DNA of 64,000 nt. It comes from Phoronis australis. Its lineage: Eukaryota; Phoronida; Phoronidae. Positions 1 through 11,960 of the stretch are shown here, piece after piece; the first letter of the stretch is position 1, and each line of letters begins with the position of its first letter. The stretch covers positions 66,810 to 130,809 of the forward strand of contig NMRA01000518.1 of NCBI GenBank assembly GCA_002633005.1, read 5' to 3'. The notes beneath the pieces are model-generated. The model was not told the origin of the DNA, did not search any database, and was given only the letters and a program-made list of their open reading frames with translations. The position numbers and the translations under genes were made by a program.

Positions 1-2560
1 GACTTGTCCACTGCAACATTAGACAAACTTACTGATACCGTAACACCAACAACTTATGAGTCGACTGTTGATTTACAAGCTTCTACTGACTCATCTACCA
101 CAACTCCTCATCAAAATATATCTGGAACTATAAGTTCATTTTCTCATGACCCTTCTGTTGCTGTTGATTTGGAAACTAAGCAGCATGTCATGTTGACAAC
201 ACCAGGTGTAAAAGTTGACATGAAACAAACAACCACTGATGACTTGAAGTCAGACAATCTCATTTCTGCTACAACACCTAGATCTTTTAGTGAACTGCCC
301 TCTCTTGCAACGAAAGACAGTGCTTCCTCTATAGCATCTGTTGACACAACATCTGGTACTATTTTGGACAAAAGTGTAACTCGCTTAGACAAAGTGATCA
401 GCACGAAAACTTACAGTGACACCAGAATGTTTACATCACATGATATGACATCTAAAGATGTGTCTGTGGCAAAGGAAATCTCCACTGATAGCACCGCTGT
501 ATTTACCCAATCTGAAAGGCCGTCGCCCACAGAGTTGTTCACCCCTACTGCAGTTAGTGTTGTTACTGAAAATGCGACTATTTCAACCAGCAGTTTATCA
601 CATAATGTTACTAAAACATTAATGAACAAGACCTTACCTCAAATATTGTCTACATTATCTATGGTCACGGACCAGCCTTTACTTAATGCGTCAACTGGTG
701 TTACATCAGTTAGTGAGTATTTTAACAAAACCTTAGCATTACATTCTGCTTCTACTATGCCTGCTAATACGACTGAGAAAGTTATAACTAACCAGGTTAC
801 TATGTCGTTTTCAACCACAATTGATGTTGATATGTTGACACAGACAGAATCTCATATTTCAGAGTCTACTATACCGTCAACTACAGAATCTTACACGGAT
901 TCTGAGGACGGCAGCGGAGATGTAGATACTACAACCCCTGAGGTTGTTGTGGATATTACAGGTACATATTTCCCTGAGGTAAAAACCTCTCTGGCACCAA
1001 CTTCTGAGCTGTCAAATGTAACCACGCTTTCCAATATTACTTCAACATTCACAGCCGGGCAAGCATCACCTGTCAGCACTTCTCTACCTGCTTCTGCACA
1101 TGCTAACGTCACCATTGTTTCAGGTTTGCCTAGTTTAAGTACACCTGTGCACAAGAAAACCACCGTGGAACAGCTTGTTAATGTCACTCCTGGTGCTCAC
1201 TCTAAAATGTCTACGCGTGCTCCCTCTGGAACTATCAGTACATCTTCCTCACGTGTTGTAGATTCACTTGTAGATGGTAGACCTTCCAACAAATCTGAAC
1301 CATATGTCACTACCTCTATCCCCATCTCTGCTATTCCATCTAATGCCACCTTGACTGTTGAGCATTCCACGTCACCACCTCCATCATCTAGTTCTTCTGC
1401 ACCTAATGTCACTCTTGCACCTGTTGTAAGTTTTACAGATGTTCCTGTCAGGACTTCAACAACTGCAAATGAAAGTCGACAAGACACTGCACAAACCTCG
1501 AGTGAAAGCTATTTAGTGTCTTCTGAAACTCCTGCCGCTGCTTCAACTAGTTTTGCATTGACTTCATCGCAGATAACTCAGAACGCTTCTTTTGCTTCCT
1601 CTAGCACTAGACCAATCAGCACAGAACTGCACACAACAGTTGCACAACCTGCTGCTACAGGATCCACACCTCCCACCCTTTCTTCCACCTTACGCACATC
1701 ACAGACATCCCATGCTTACTTTACAAATGGCTCAACTGATATTAGCTACGTGACAACTGCAATGAGGGTTGACGTAACATCTAATGATACTGAGGGATCT
1801 ACAACTACAAGTCCATCTGCTGCAAGTATGAATGTAACAATTAAAAGTTCAGCGACTTCTGCCACTCTTAAAGCTAGTACTGTTACCACACAGATGTCTA
1901 CGACTGTGTCAGATGATACCATGATAAACGCTACTCAGTCAGATCGTGGCGCTCAAAGTACCTCTGGCAGGACAGTTGTCCCAGCATCAACAACAACAGC
2001 TGTGGCAGGTGTCACCTTGTTCAACGCTACGCAGATGGAAATGAATGCAACAAAACCGGTAACAGTTGCTACCACTCAGGGGATGTTAAGTGTAACAGAT
2101 GACATGGTGAATGCTACTCATCTGGTTGATAATGAAACGGATTCTTTTGTCACAGACAAAACCACAGTTTCTGTAACTGCTCGTCCTATCAGTACCACTC
2201 AGACAGTGTTGACTGTGACAGAAGGCTCAGGGAATGCTACTCAGTTGGTTAACATTGCTCAACTGGTGGAGAATGGTACAGTTACTGCGCCGATAGAGAA
2301 TGGGACAGATGCCACCACTGAGAGAACTACATTATCCAAGGCGAGTGTGGGAACTACATTGCCTAGTGACGCCATGGCGAATGCTACTCAGGCAGTTACG
2401 AATGGAACAAGTTCACCTGCTATGGCCAATCAAACTGAGATGGGTGTCCCAACCAGTGTAGAGGTTGATGCCGTTCATTCCACCACAACTGTGGCCCCTG
2501 TCACTGACCTGACTGTTTTAAGCACGCTTGCACCAGAACTAACCACTGATACAGCTACTG
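1..2560 (+). CDS. Mucin-like Ser/Thr-rich exon (partial 5')
   Basis: One continuous open frame of about 853 codons, open at the window edge, so its start lies upstream. The translation is dominated by Thr, Ser, Val, Pro and Ala, has no cysteine pattern, and carries dozens of N-x-S/T sequons (many as NAT, NVT, NGT). This composition fits a heavily O- and N-glycosylated extended stalk. The exon ends at ACTG|gtcagt, leaving one base of a codon (phase 1), matching the acceptor of the cassette exon that follows. Reading through the donor reaches a stop within seven codons, supporting the splice. No sequence family is recognisable beyond mucin-like composition. Confidence 0.85.
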
Positions 2561-2815
2561 GTCAGTTGATCTTTTATTAATTTGCAAGGCTTATTATACT
2601 AGTTTGCTTACGCATTAAGCTTTGTATTTATTTCTGCTTTAGTTTTCCTAGTATTAGTGAAGAAATGCGTTTGTTATGAATTAGATATTAAACTGCATAT
2701 GAGTTTTGAAGTGTTAATTTTAATAATTCCATTTGTCTATTTTTGTTAGCATCTACACGGACCATGTATTGTTATGGTGAGAGGCATGATGTAATTTTTA
2801 GTATCTTCATTATAG

Positions 2816-4093
2816 ATTCTGGCATTACATCAACAAAACCAGCAACGCCAACTCCTGGCAGATGTGCTCAAACTGAGTTTGGTTGTTGCCCAGATGGCAT
2901 AAGTGCAAAGGCTGGTCCCACAACAGAGGGGTGTTTGGATTACATCATTATTGATGACTGTAATATCACACTGTGGGGCTGCTGCCCCGGAACTAACATT
3001 ACTGCTGATGGGCCAAATCAAGAAGGATGTGATGAAATCATAGCTGAACTAGGATGCACAATCAGTCCTCATGGCTGTTGTCCTGATGGTGTGAGACCAG
3101 CTGATGGTCCAAGTGGCGAGGGGTGCTGTCAAAGTGCTGAGTTTGGTTGTTGCAGTGACAACATTACCATTTCTGAAGGCCCTAATCAGGAAGGGTGTCC
3201 AGGCACTGTTGTTAATGATTGTGAGCTATCGGAATTTGGATGCTGTCCTAACTCAAATAAGTCGGCTAAAGGCTTTTATAATGAAGGCTGTGAGGACAGT
3301 GTGGTGTCCTGTGAGGAGTCCAAGTTTGGTTGTTGTTGGGATGACATCACTGTTGCTGTTGATGAGTACGGCTCGAACTGTCCACCGATACCTTGCTATG
3401 CATCACGATTTGGTTGTTGTCCTGATAATGAAACTACAGCTGAAGGTCCGGATGGTGAAGGATGCCACCCTATTGTTGGTGGTTGTGCAGGAACGGAACA
3501 TGGTTGTTGTCCTGATAATGAAACTGCCGCAACTGGTCCCGATGGTGAAGGATGTTATCCCATTTTTGGTGGCTGTGCTGGAACTCAGCATGGTTGTTGT
3601 CCTGATAACGAAACTGCCGCAACTGGTCCTGATGGTGAAGGATGTTACCCCATTTTTGGCGGCTGTGCTGGAACTCAACATGGTTGTTGTCCTGATAATG
3701 AAACTGCTGCGGCTGGTCCCGATGGGGAAGGATGTTATCCCATTTTAGGTGGCTGTGCTGGAACTCAGCATGGTTGTTGTCCTGATAACGAAACTGCTGC
3801 GGCTGGTCCTGATGGTGAAGGATGTTATCCCATTTTAGGTGGCTGTGCTGGAACTCAGCATGGTTGTTGTCCTGATAATGAAACTGCTGCGGCTGGTCCT
3901 GATGGTGAAGGATGTTTCCCCATTTTTGGCGGCTGTGCTGGAACTCGACATGGTTGTTGTCCTGATAATGAAACTGCCGCCACTGGACCTGATGGTGCAG
4001 GATGTTCTCAAAGGGTTGAAACAAACTGTGACACAAGTCCCTATGGGTGTTGTCCTGATGGCATTAATGATGCTCTTGGAACAAAGTTTCAAG
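2816..4093 (+). CDS. Papilin-type CCPD cassette array exon (cassettes 1-13 and most of 14)
   Basis: Encodes a linear array of short cysteine cassettes of the form C-x4-(F/H/Y/W)-GCCPD-x-(N/E/T)-x2-A-x-GP-x2-EGC, four cysteines each. Thirteen are complete; the fourteenth is cut by the donor CAAG|gtattc and finished by the exon at 5197, where joining restores the terminal Gly-Cys. Cassettes 1-7 are diverged; cassettes 8-13 lie in a 90-nt tandem array starting at 3481. Most late cassettes contain the sequon N-E-T. The start is ambiguous: the frame stays open back to another good acceptor at 2749, but I prefer 2815 because the upstream residues look non-coding and the D-S-G opening resembles later micro-exons. 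Confidence 0.88.
3481..4018 (+). repeat. 90-nt coding tandem repeat (six CCPD cassettes)
   Basis: Six copies begin at 3481, 3571, 3661, 3751, 3841 and 3931, each starting GGNTGTGCNGGAAC and encoding 30 residues with four cysteines. Differences between copies are few and mainly at wobble positions or in the Ala/Thr before GPDG, indicating recent duplication or gene conversion within the exon. Several long open frames on both strands here are by-products of the repeat. Confidence 0.93.
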
Positions 4094-5196
4094 GTATTCT
4101 TGTAACATTGTTTTTAGTTCATTCATGACAGCTTTTTCTGCAACACATCCTTGATAGTTTTGCATAACATGCCAGTGTGATTGCTTCCCATTCTCAATAT
4201 GTGATAACTGAACAAAAATTAGATTTATAGTTGCTGTGCTCAATCTAGTGTTTGGTGTGATAGCCTACACACTTTGATGGTGGCCATATTGGTTATGGCA
4301 CCTCGCATGACGACTTGTGAATTCCAAATTTTTAATTTTCCCAAGAGCAAAATCACTTATCATCCTATTAAAACATTAGTTGAAAACAATTTTATAGGTG
4401 TAGTGTGTTCAATACTAAACACACTTGTGGTACAACTACAGTTAAATTACTTTACAATCTCCAGTTTAGGACACACTTTGACCAACAAGTGAAATTTTAT
4501 TTCGTCATTTATCCATGCAACATAAGCGGCACCAAATTTGAAATGTTTAAGTTATGCACCACAGTTACCACCACACAAAGTTTTGATATATTATATGTAT
4601 TGGCAACAATGTTGGAAGCCTTTTAAAATACAAAATGGCAATTTTGGTGATCATTTTTGTTCAAATTTGGAAAGCTTTTACCGTTTTCATCCATAGTGGT
4701 ACTATTTGATTTCAACAGCAAGTTTTCATCAAGAACTGTTTTATTAAACACATCATTCCATGTTATGTAGTTACCAGCCCTTGTCAGACTTTGGAGAGGC
4801 ACGCTAATTCCTCATCTCTGTGTTTCTTTGATCAAATTAGTTAGGAACACAACATATAGCGATGATGTAAATATGAAGTAGGTTGAAAATTGCCAAATGT
4901 TTTTAAGTATGAGTTTTGTGTGGAAAATGATCTGCCGTAAATCACTGAATCGTGACATGGTGTTGGGGAATAATACTGCATGATGCGGCCCCCCAAGTTA
5001 TGTCACCTATGTGCAGAATTTTTTGTTTTCACATTTACAAGTTGTCAATAAATACAATCCCACTTCACTTAGCATAGATGATGTTCTAATAGCATTGTTG
5101 TTTTGTTCCTGCTATACATTAGCATAGTTTGGAGCATGCAAATACATATTTAAATGTTGTCAAAACTGGTACTGGAACGTTCGTCACATCCTCCAG
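4094..5196 (+). other. Intron, 1.1 kb
   Basis: AT-rich, stop-rich in all frames, no repeat or domain recognised. It splits CCPD cassette 14. Confidence 0.8.
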
Positions 5197-5301
5197 GTTG
5201 TAGTGACGTCGTTGAATCATCTGAGTGCCAAGACAGCGACTTTGGCTGCTGCCCTGATAACTTGACACCTGCATCGGGTCGCCACTTTGCTGGCTGTCCA
5301 G
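5197..5301 (+). CDS. Exon completing CCPD cassette 14 and encoding cassette 15
   Basis: Follows acceptor cctccag and opens with G-C-S-D, closing the cassette begun in the previous exon. It then encodes a full cassette: C-Q-D-S-D-F-GCCPD-N-L-T-P-A-S-G-R-H-F-A-GC. The preferred donor is CCAG|gtgtgg (phase 1, consistent with all neighbours). A better-scoring gtaaga five bases later (exon end 5306) would give phase 0, so the exact end is uncertain. The small size and intervening 1.1-kb intron show that cassettes were also spread by exon structure, not only by tandem repeats. Confidence 0.8.
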
Positions 5302-5473
5302 GTGTGGTAAGACAGGGAGGTATGTACTGGACTTTATATTAATTAACTTGCAATGCACACCATACGTTATTGGGCAAATTGTCCTTTCCCTGTCTTGACG
5401 CGTCATTGCCACTAAGTCCTAATTAAAAATGGCATTTCTATGATGTTAACATTTTGGTAGATTTCATTTTCAG

Positions 5474-5506
5474 TCCCAGTCATGGAAGATAGCTACTATG
5501 ATGTTG
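5474..5506 (+). CDS. Candidate 33-nt micro-exon
   Basis: A strong acceptor (polypyrimidine tract then ttttcag) precedes 33 nt that stay in phase 1 and end at GTTG|gttagc. Predicted residues are V-P-V-M-E-D-S-Y-Y-D-V-G, acidic around two tyrosines. Length divisible by three and the closing V-G resemble the other micro-exons of the locus. Without transcript data this is only a candidate. Confidence 0.45.
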
Positions 5507-7109
5507 GTTAGCTCTTACAATCATCTGTCATGACAGGGAAATGATGTTTTGTCTGTCTGAATATTGGTGTTGTTTTGTCTCTTAATAACAATTTTGTGTT
5601 ACAATGGGAAAGTAAGTATTTCGATCAATGTTGCAGCTTGTATGAAATACGAGAAATTTGCGGTATGGGGCATTGTCAGTTCAAGAGTATTGGCAGCAAA
5701 TGTTTACTGATGTTTAACTGATCAACATTACTTCATAAAAATTCAGATAATGTTGCTCAGAAACATGTTATGGTACACATAAGGAATGGATAAATCACCC
5801 ATTTTCTGAATTTCAGAATTGGTAGCATCCGATTTCAATTAGGATTTCGGTTTCGTAAATTTTGAGACTGCCCAAAGTAAAGATTTTTTACCGTATGAAA
5901 AGTGCTATTTCTTGTGAGTATTCAAGTAAATTGGGCATATATTTGTCAGGTGTATAGGTTAGTTTAAGTCTGTAATATGAAAAAAAGATTTACTGTTTAT
6001 TTTTTCAAATCTGAAATGAGAGTTCAATGCCCAGATATTCAGAGGGTTCATAGTCTAATTTTTAAACTGGAATTAATTCTTATTTTTTGTTCTAAGTTAT
6101 CACAAATTCAAGATCAGTTTCTATTTGTTATGCTCAAGTACTTAATGGTCTACGCAGAGGAGTTCATAGTCAATGTTCACAGTGTAAATACTCAACATTT
6201 CGAGTAGGAGTTGAAGATTTCACATTGAGACAACAAGATTGTGTATGGAAGCACAGAATAATAACCACCAAAGTGTAATGGAAAGTAACAAAAGTAATTT
6301 GTGGTCGATTTCAAGATTAGACCCAAGAGCCTGGTCTATTCCAATCTATCCAGTCTATGAACTGACATGGGTGATATGATAGCTGAGACATTGATTTATG
6401 TGTTGTTACTATGTATTGCATCCTGTCCCTACATGTGCTCAAGAATGGTGGTGCATCAAGTTAGGAAATGTTGCACCATGTTTGATAAGCTCAAGTTTTC
6501 TGCTTTTAAGTCAAGTTATTGATTCAGAAATTGTGTTTCAAAGTGGTACATTATTATTTAGTCGTAAAAGTAACTGTGTGCCCAGCAATTAAAATAATGT
6601 GCAATTGCCGTTTTGTGAGTTTACAAAAAAGGAATATTACTACAGGAGATCACGATTTGCAATTTGCACCTTGTTTGAATTTTTGTGTGGGGAGAACCCT
6701 GTTAGATACGGGTTTTCATGTTGTTTTGTATTGTTGGGGTGTTGATCATATCTGCATAATGTGTAGGTATTAGGCAAGCTACAATGGATTGAATGTGCAA
6801 TTAACATACCTGTTTTCAAAAAAATTTACTTTTGGTTTAGACTTTTTACTGATAATATGAAACTGATTGCAACTTGTTCTTCAGAAATGATTTTTGGGGA
6901 AGATAAGATAATATGAAACTGATTGCAACTTGTTCTTCAGAAATGATTTTTTGGGAAGATCTAAGTTTTAGTTATTGTTTGAGGCCATGCTTACAAAGCT
7001 AGTTTGGCTTGTTTGAAGTAACAACACCCAGTTCTGCCCCAACCTAGAAAGGACTAAAGGTTTTTCTGATGACAAGTGAGTGTTGTTGATGGTAGATTTG
7101 TTTTGCTAG
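5507..7109 (+). other. Intron, 1.6 kb
   Basis: No coding evidence. It contains a 56-nt tandem duplication at about 6851-6962 (GATAATATGAAACTGATTGC begins each copy). Confidence 0.7.
6851..6962. repeat. 56-nt direct tandem duplication
   Basis: Two nearly identical copies start at 6851 and 6907 and differ by a one-base change and a T-run length difference near their ends. Intronic, recent. Confidence 0.85.
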
Positions 7110-7286
7110 AGCATTGTGCACTACACGAGGACAGTGGCGAATGTTCCAAGTGGACTGTCAAGTGGTTTTTCAATGTCAACGCTGGTGCCTGCCGTCGGTT
7201 CTGGTATGGTGGTTGTAATGGCAATGGCAATCGCTATTCATCCAAAGAAGAGTGCATTTCCAAGTGCGTGGAACCAGAGGGCATAG
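7110..7286 (+). CDS. Kunitz domain exon K1
   Basis: Acceptor ttgctag, donor ATAG|gtatgt, phase 1 both sides. Encodes one Kunitz/BPTI domain with all six cysteines: C1 in E-H-C-A-L, C2 in S-G-E-C-S, C3 in A-G-A-C-R, C4 in Y-G-G-C-N-G-N, C5 in E-E-C, C6 in S-K-C. P1 is Ser, not the basic residue of trypsin inhibitors. The first loop (A-L-H-E-D) differs from the L-P-K form usual in this locus, making K1 one of the more diverged copies. Confidence 0.93.
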   Translation, partial: SIVHYTRTVANVPSGLSSGFSMSTLVPAVGSGMVVVMAMAIAIHPKKSAFPSAWNQRA

Positions 7287-9429
7287 GTATGTACTTACCA
7301 AGGATTTATTTGTGTAACACATGGGTTCATTGGTGGGATGATCTGGTTCCAATTGATCATTGGACAGATTGGACTGCCGTGGCTCCCCCTGTTAACCATT
7401 TAGTTTTTGACATTTGTTTTTGATTGACCTTGAGAAAGAAAGGTATGTGGCTGGGATGTGCCAGTACCATTCAGTTATCAGCTTTGATATCATAGTGGTC
7501 AAATTTGTCTTGCTTACATTACATGAAACTATATCAACACTCCTAGAAGTGTACGGTTTGCTATTGATCAGGGTACAGGAATGCTACAAATACGGTATAT
7601 GCGGAAAATAATCTGACAAAATATCATTTCCCCTGCATCATGGGTATTGAATGACCTGCCCTACTCATCATGGGGGTCTTTCTAGCTATTCTGAAGGTGA
7701 ATTTTGCATGCGCTCAGCCATCACGACGGAGAATTCCCATCATTTTGTCTGACTGTATATGCATGCAGTGTATGGAAATCGATAGAATTTGTGAATTTCA
7801 TATCTTAAGTGAACAAAAACCTACTACACATAGTGAACCTAAATATCGGATGGACTCTAAATATCGGACGTTGCATAAAATCTTACTTGAAGCATCATCT
7901 GAGAAATAAATGACATCAATTTTTGTCCTGTTGTAATGCATTCAATGTCCGGCACTATCTTGTTTTTATTGCGTTGCCTCGTTTTGATTTCACCGAGAGA
8001 GGGTGAAATTTAGACCTAAAATGGGCGATCGCATAAACTGGTTATGAAAATTGAAAACAAAATCTTTCCACAATGAAATCATCTCAATTAACTGCGCCAG
8101 ATAAACTAGACAATGAGTTGTAAGTTAAACGAGTTTAAATCGCAGCCGACAATACAACGAGGCGGAACCGGAAGGGCTCCCACCAAACACAGTCGTACGA
8201 ATAATAATGCAATGGCGCTGGCAATACGCCACTGTTTCATTTTTTCATATGTTTTAACCTCAAGTTAAACCCCGGCTGCGCATGTGCATGTGTCATATCA
8301 AGAATGTGAAGGAATACAAAAAATTGTAGTGAGGTTGTACGTGCTTTAGTCGTTTGCAATGATTCATTGAAACAACTTGGTGCTGTCATCAGATTGCATT
8401 TTATGATAATTTTGTTGCTAAGAGAGCTGTTTTCTAGCAGAAAATGTATAAGAACACACGAGCTGCAATTTGGCAACAAGGTGCCCGTGTCCATTACATA
8501 GTTAGCCACTTTTCTGCGGTGTGGCGTATGCAGAAACATGGTGTCCAATGTCTAGGTTTTCCAAATTTGCTAGTTGTTTTTTTAATGATCAGTCGGAACA
8601 TAAATATGGCTTTCGGTGACAAGATGTAGTAACGAAACAATTCTGTAAAGGTATTAAGTCTTTATTTCAATAAAGAATTTACAACAATCGGTAGTGTTTC
8701 CAATTATGCAAAATGTGCCAAAACGTCCGATATTTAGGTCACTTGACTATACTCTGTATTGAGCACTTGCACTGAATAGTGTGTGAAAACTAAATTGGAT
8801 TTTTTAAGGTTAAGTGTGAACTCACTTTATTCTATGGAATTAAACGCAGTAGAATTATGATTATAGTTTCCCATAGTAGAAACTGTAGATTTTGGTTTTT
8901 GACATAATTTTGCCACTAATTGAGTTTCGTGACCGTGACTTTTTGCTAAAAAAAGAAAGTTACATTCCTGGCAAAACAACGTTACCATGAAAATGACCAT
9001 CTTTTGATTTTATATGTAGTGTTAATGATTAACTCTCAAAAATGCTTTCATAGATTTCTAAATTATTTTTATTTTCAGTTTTGATTACTTTTTAGAAAAT
9101 CCTAAATGTTCGATTTTTGATAGACATGAAAATGTGGAACACTTTGAAAGCCATTCCTCACTACATTTTGGAGGACAGTGCCTGGCTGTTACATCTGAAA
9201 GTTTCAGTCAGTGTATCTGATCTATTTCTGAGATGATTTTTCTGTAGTTACCATAGCCAACTGAGAATTGTTCTCTTGTTTCATAAGAAACATAATATGA
9301 TTGCTATAACTATTTGTTATTGCAGTTGTTAGTAAGCAGCAATAATAAAATTTCAAAAAACAACATTCACCATTTGAATTTCAAAATGCTCTATGAAGTC
9401 TTAATTGCTTGGCTCTTGTTGCCTTGCAG
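7287..9429 (+). other. Intron, 2.1 kb
   Basis: AT-rich; no exon, repeat family or RNA gene recognised. Confidence 0.75.
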
Positions 9430-9609
9430 AGGTTTGCTATCTCCCTAAAGTGGGGGGACCATGCAGCAGCGAAAATGAAGAACGTTGGTGGTACAACCCG
9501 TCATCTAAGAGCTGCGAGAAATTCCAATATGGTGGTTGTGAAGGCAATGCAAACCGGTTTGAAACAGAGGCTGCTTGCCAGGCAAGCTGTGTGCTGCCCC
9601 AGCAAATAG
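9430..9609 (+). CDS. Kunitz domain exon K2
   Basis: Acceptor gccttgcag, donor ATAG|gtgagt, phase 1/1. Six cysteines present; motif Y-L-P-K-V-G-G-P-C-S-S then R-W-W-Y-N and F-Q-Y-G-G-C-E-G-N-A-N-R-F. P1 is Ser. The next coding exon (12614) begins with a signal peptide, so this may be near the 3' end of one transcript, though no terminal exon was identified; reading through the donor gives a stop after five codons. Confidence 0.94.
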   Translation, partial: RFAISLKWGDHAAAKMKNVGGTTRHLRAARNSNMVVVKAMQTGLKQRLLARQAVCCPSK

Positions 9610-10821
9610 GTGAGTTGGAGTGGTAGCCATCTTGAATTTGACATTTGTTACACTTGGGTGTGGCTTTTTGAGAGGACACAAGTTTATAATATTATAATGT
9701 CAGGAAAACATTGGAAGTCAATTTTTAAAATTCTTTGGAAGATTGAATCTATTCTGGTTAAAGCTTTATTTGCTCCTGTTTCTGCTTCGATTTTAAATTA
9801 AGAAATTTGCCAATTTTAGCATTGATTTCAATATCCAGTTGGAATTGAGATAACCTGTGAAGGAATTGAATCATTTTTGTAATGGCTGACCAATCTTGCA
9901 TTTCGACGAGTTAATGCTCTAAATGTTTTCCATGATAATGGAAATAAAGTTCTATGTAAGGAAAACTTCCATAACAATTTTGTCTTGTAAGTGGCCTAGT
10001 TTCTTTTTAATACAGTTTGACGGAGATGACCCTCACTAATACGATGGCATTCTTGTTTCACCCAGGTTGTGTTGTGTACTCCAGGATAGCTTGTCTGTGT
10101 CTTTTTTAACTAATTAAGACTCCTTGTTAACATTTTCTTGTTCTCTGTCTCAAAGTCAAGTAGCTACCTCAGAAGTGATCTTTTACTCAACTCAAGTTAA
10201 CGGCTTATACTTGGGAATGTTCTTATTGGGGTATACTTCTATATTCAACTGGTTGGTATCTGCCGCAAGTGCTCACCACTGTGTTATTCAATATCAATCA
10301 ATGACTAGCTGCATAAAAATTGTATGCTGATAACCACAGTGCTATGGCATTTCCTCCCTATGCTTGGCATCATGCAACAATCAAAGTTTATATAGCCCAG
10401 ATAAGTTATAGAGTTTTATGCAACCTAGTCCTGTTTGAGAGTTTTAGCCTTTTGCTACATGTGATTGAATGCCTTGGACCGTTCAGTTCATGAATGTGAT
10501 ATACCCGGATGGTTAGGGCGGGAAATAAGCGTTTGACACCTTCTCTCCATTTACATGCCAACTAATTCAAAAACAAGCTCCAAATTAGATTGACTGGTGA
10601 GAATTTAAACTTTTCGAATCGTGTTTTGAGAGACTATTATCAATATTTTTTCTTTGATATAAGAAAATCTATGATAAAATGTTCCATAGTGTTGGCCTGT
10701 GTTTCCTATATTTAAAATGCAGTGTGTTATGCTTATTTCATCTTCTGCGTATAGACCTTGTGGCATATGTTAACGTGTATGGTACATCACCCTCAAAAAT
10801 GGGAAGCTTTGTTTGTAGTGA

Positions 10822-10869
10822 ATATGATAACAATGTGATAACAATATGATAACAATATGATAACAATAT
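10822..10869. repeat. 11-nt tandem repeat (AATATGATAAC)n
   Basis: About four copies, one with a G substitution. Simple intronic or intergenic repeat. Confidence 0.9.
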
Positions 10870-11194
10870 CCAAAAGAAGTTGATGGAATACGGGTTCTCC
10901 TCCTCAATGATTGTGCTTCAACTTTCTTCAACTGACTAATAGTGATGTGGTTCTTCATCTGACTAATAGTGATGTGGTTCATGTCACATGAAGAGCATTT
11001 TGACAAAGGAGATTGTTGATAATCACCTTCAAGGGTTGATAGATCAGCAAACATGTTGACCCACAGAATCTGACCAGTGTAAATAGTGCGTGGGGATTGG
11101 TTGAGTTTGCACACTTGCTCACTCTCCTGATATTCCATGGTCCGATGATTGTTTGTGTTGTATTAAGTTCACTAAGGTCATTCCATTATTAAGG

Positions 11195-11480
11195 TAGACA
11201 CATTGCCTGATCACTCTCATTCGCCCTACATGCCAAGATGATGACACTTGGCTTACCTCAAAATCCAACTGCTGCCTAGTGCTTTGGTAATTGATTCAGT
11301 TATGTTGCTCACTCAGCAGAATTAATGAGGAACATATTGCAACATTAAACAGACATTTTAGGTTGTAAAAGTTGCATTTCGTGTCCAGTGTTTAAAATTC
11401 AAAAAGCTTATCAAATATGATTTTCACGTGCTGTTCAAATATGCTATTTACAAACTTTCAAAGCAAAACTTCAAAAATAC
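11195..11480. repeat. Dispersed repeat, copy 1
   Basis: Aligns by eye to 54840-55100: shared segments include CTTGGCTTACCTCA / TTGGCTTGCCTCA, CAGAATTAATGA, TTTAAAATTCAAAAA and CAAATATGCTATTTA / CAAATACGCTATTTA in the same order and spacing. Family unknown. Confidence 0.65.
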
Positions 11481-11853
11481 TGTTGTCGTCCCCATGTGTT
11501 TGTAACCATAGCAGCAAGGTGTATTTGATCTAAACCAGCAGATTCTGGGTGCGCAAGCCTGTGGAGTTGCCCAATCTCTTCTGGTCAGAGTGTCATTGTA
11601 GGACTCTTTTCATGTAGTACCCTCTTTGTCATTGAAATGTTCTAATGTTTATGCAAGAGTTTTCTTGTTATTTAATGCTTGATAAGAATGAGTCCAGGTT
11701 GGATAAGTGTGAACAGATTTAGTGTTATGTGTAGATAAAGGAAACTATAATCTTGGACCTGCTGTAGGGTGAAATTGGGCTTTAGAAACATTTTCTGTGT
11801 TTTGTTATTGCCGAGTATTACATCATTTGTATTGTTCTTGCACTTTTCTGTTT

Positions 11854-11960
11854 AATAAATAAGTTTGTTTTGTCACTTAACCTACATATTATTGTGTATA
11901 ATTCATATTTTATCAAGCAAATGATTTAAGTGCTCTCAAAAATGTTTGTGAATTAATAAA
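11854..11960 (+). terminator. Possible polyadenylation hexamers
   Basis: AATAAA at 11854-11859 and 11955-11960, downstream of K2 and upstream of the signal-peptide exon. They fit a gene end here, but AATAAA is frequent in this AT-rich sequence, so support is weak. Confidence 0.2.

Noticed and set aside
2750-2776. 27-nt micro-exon before the CCPD exon
   Set aside because: It would leave a 39-nt intron (2777-2815), too short for usual splicing; 2750 may instead be an alternative acceptor for the whole exon.
3104-3748. Long + strand frame overlapping the CCPD exon
   Set aside because: Out-of-frame shadow of the repeat; the other frame has the conserved cysteine cassettes.
3470-4036. 188-codon open frame on the - strand over the CCPD array
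   Set aside because: It is the complement of the 90-nt tandem repeat; periodic sequence without stops in one phase gives long shadow frames. Composition (His/Gln/Asn repeats) mirrors the coding strand.
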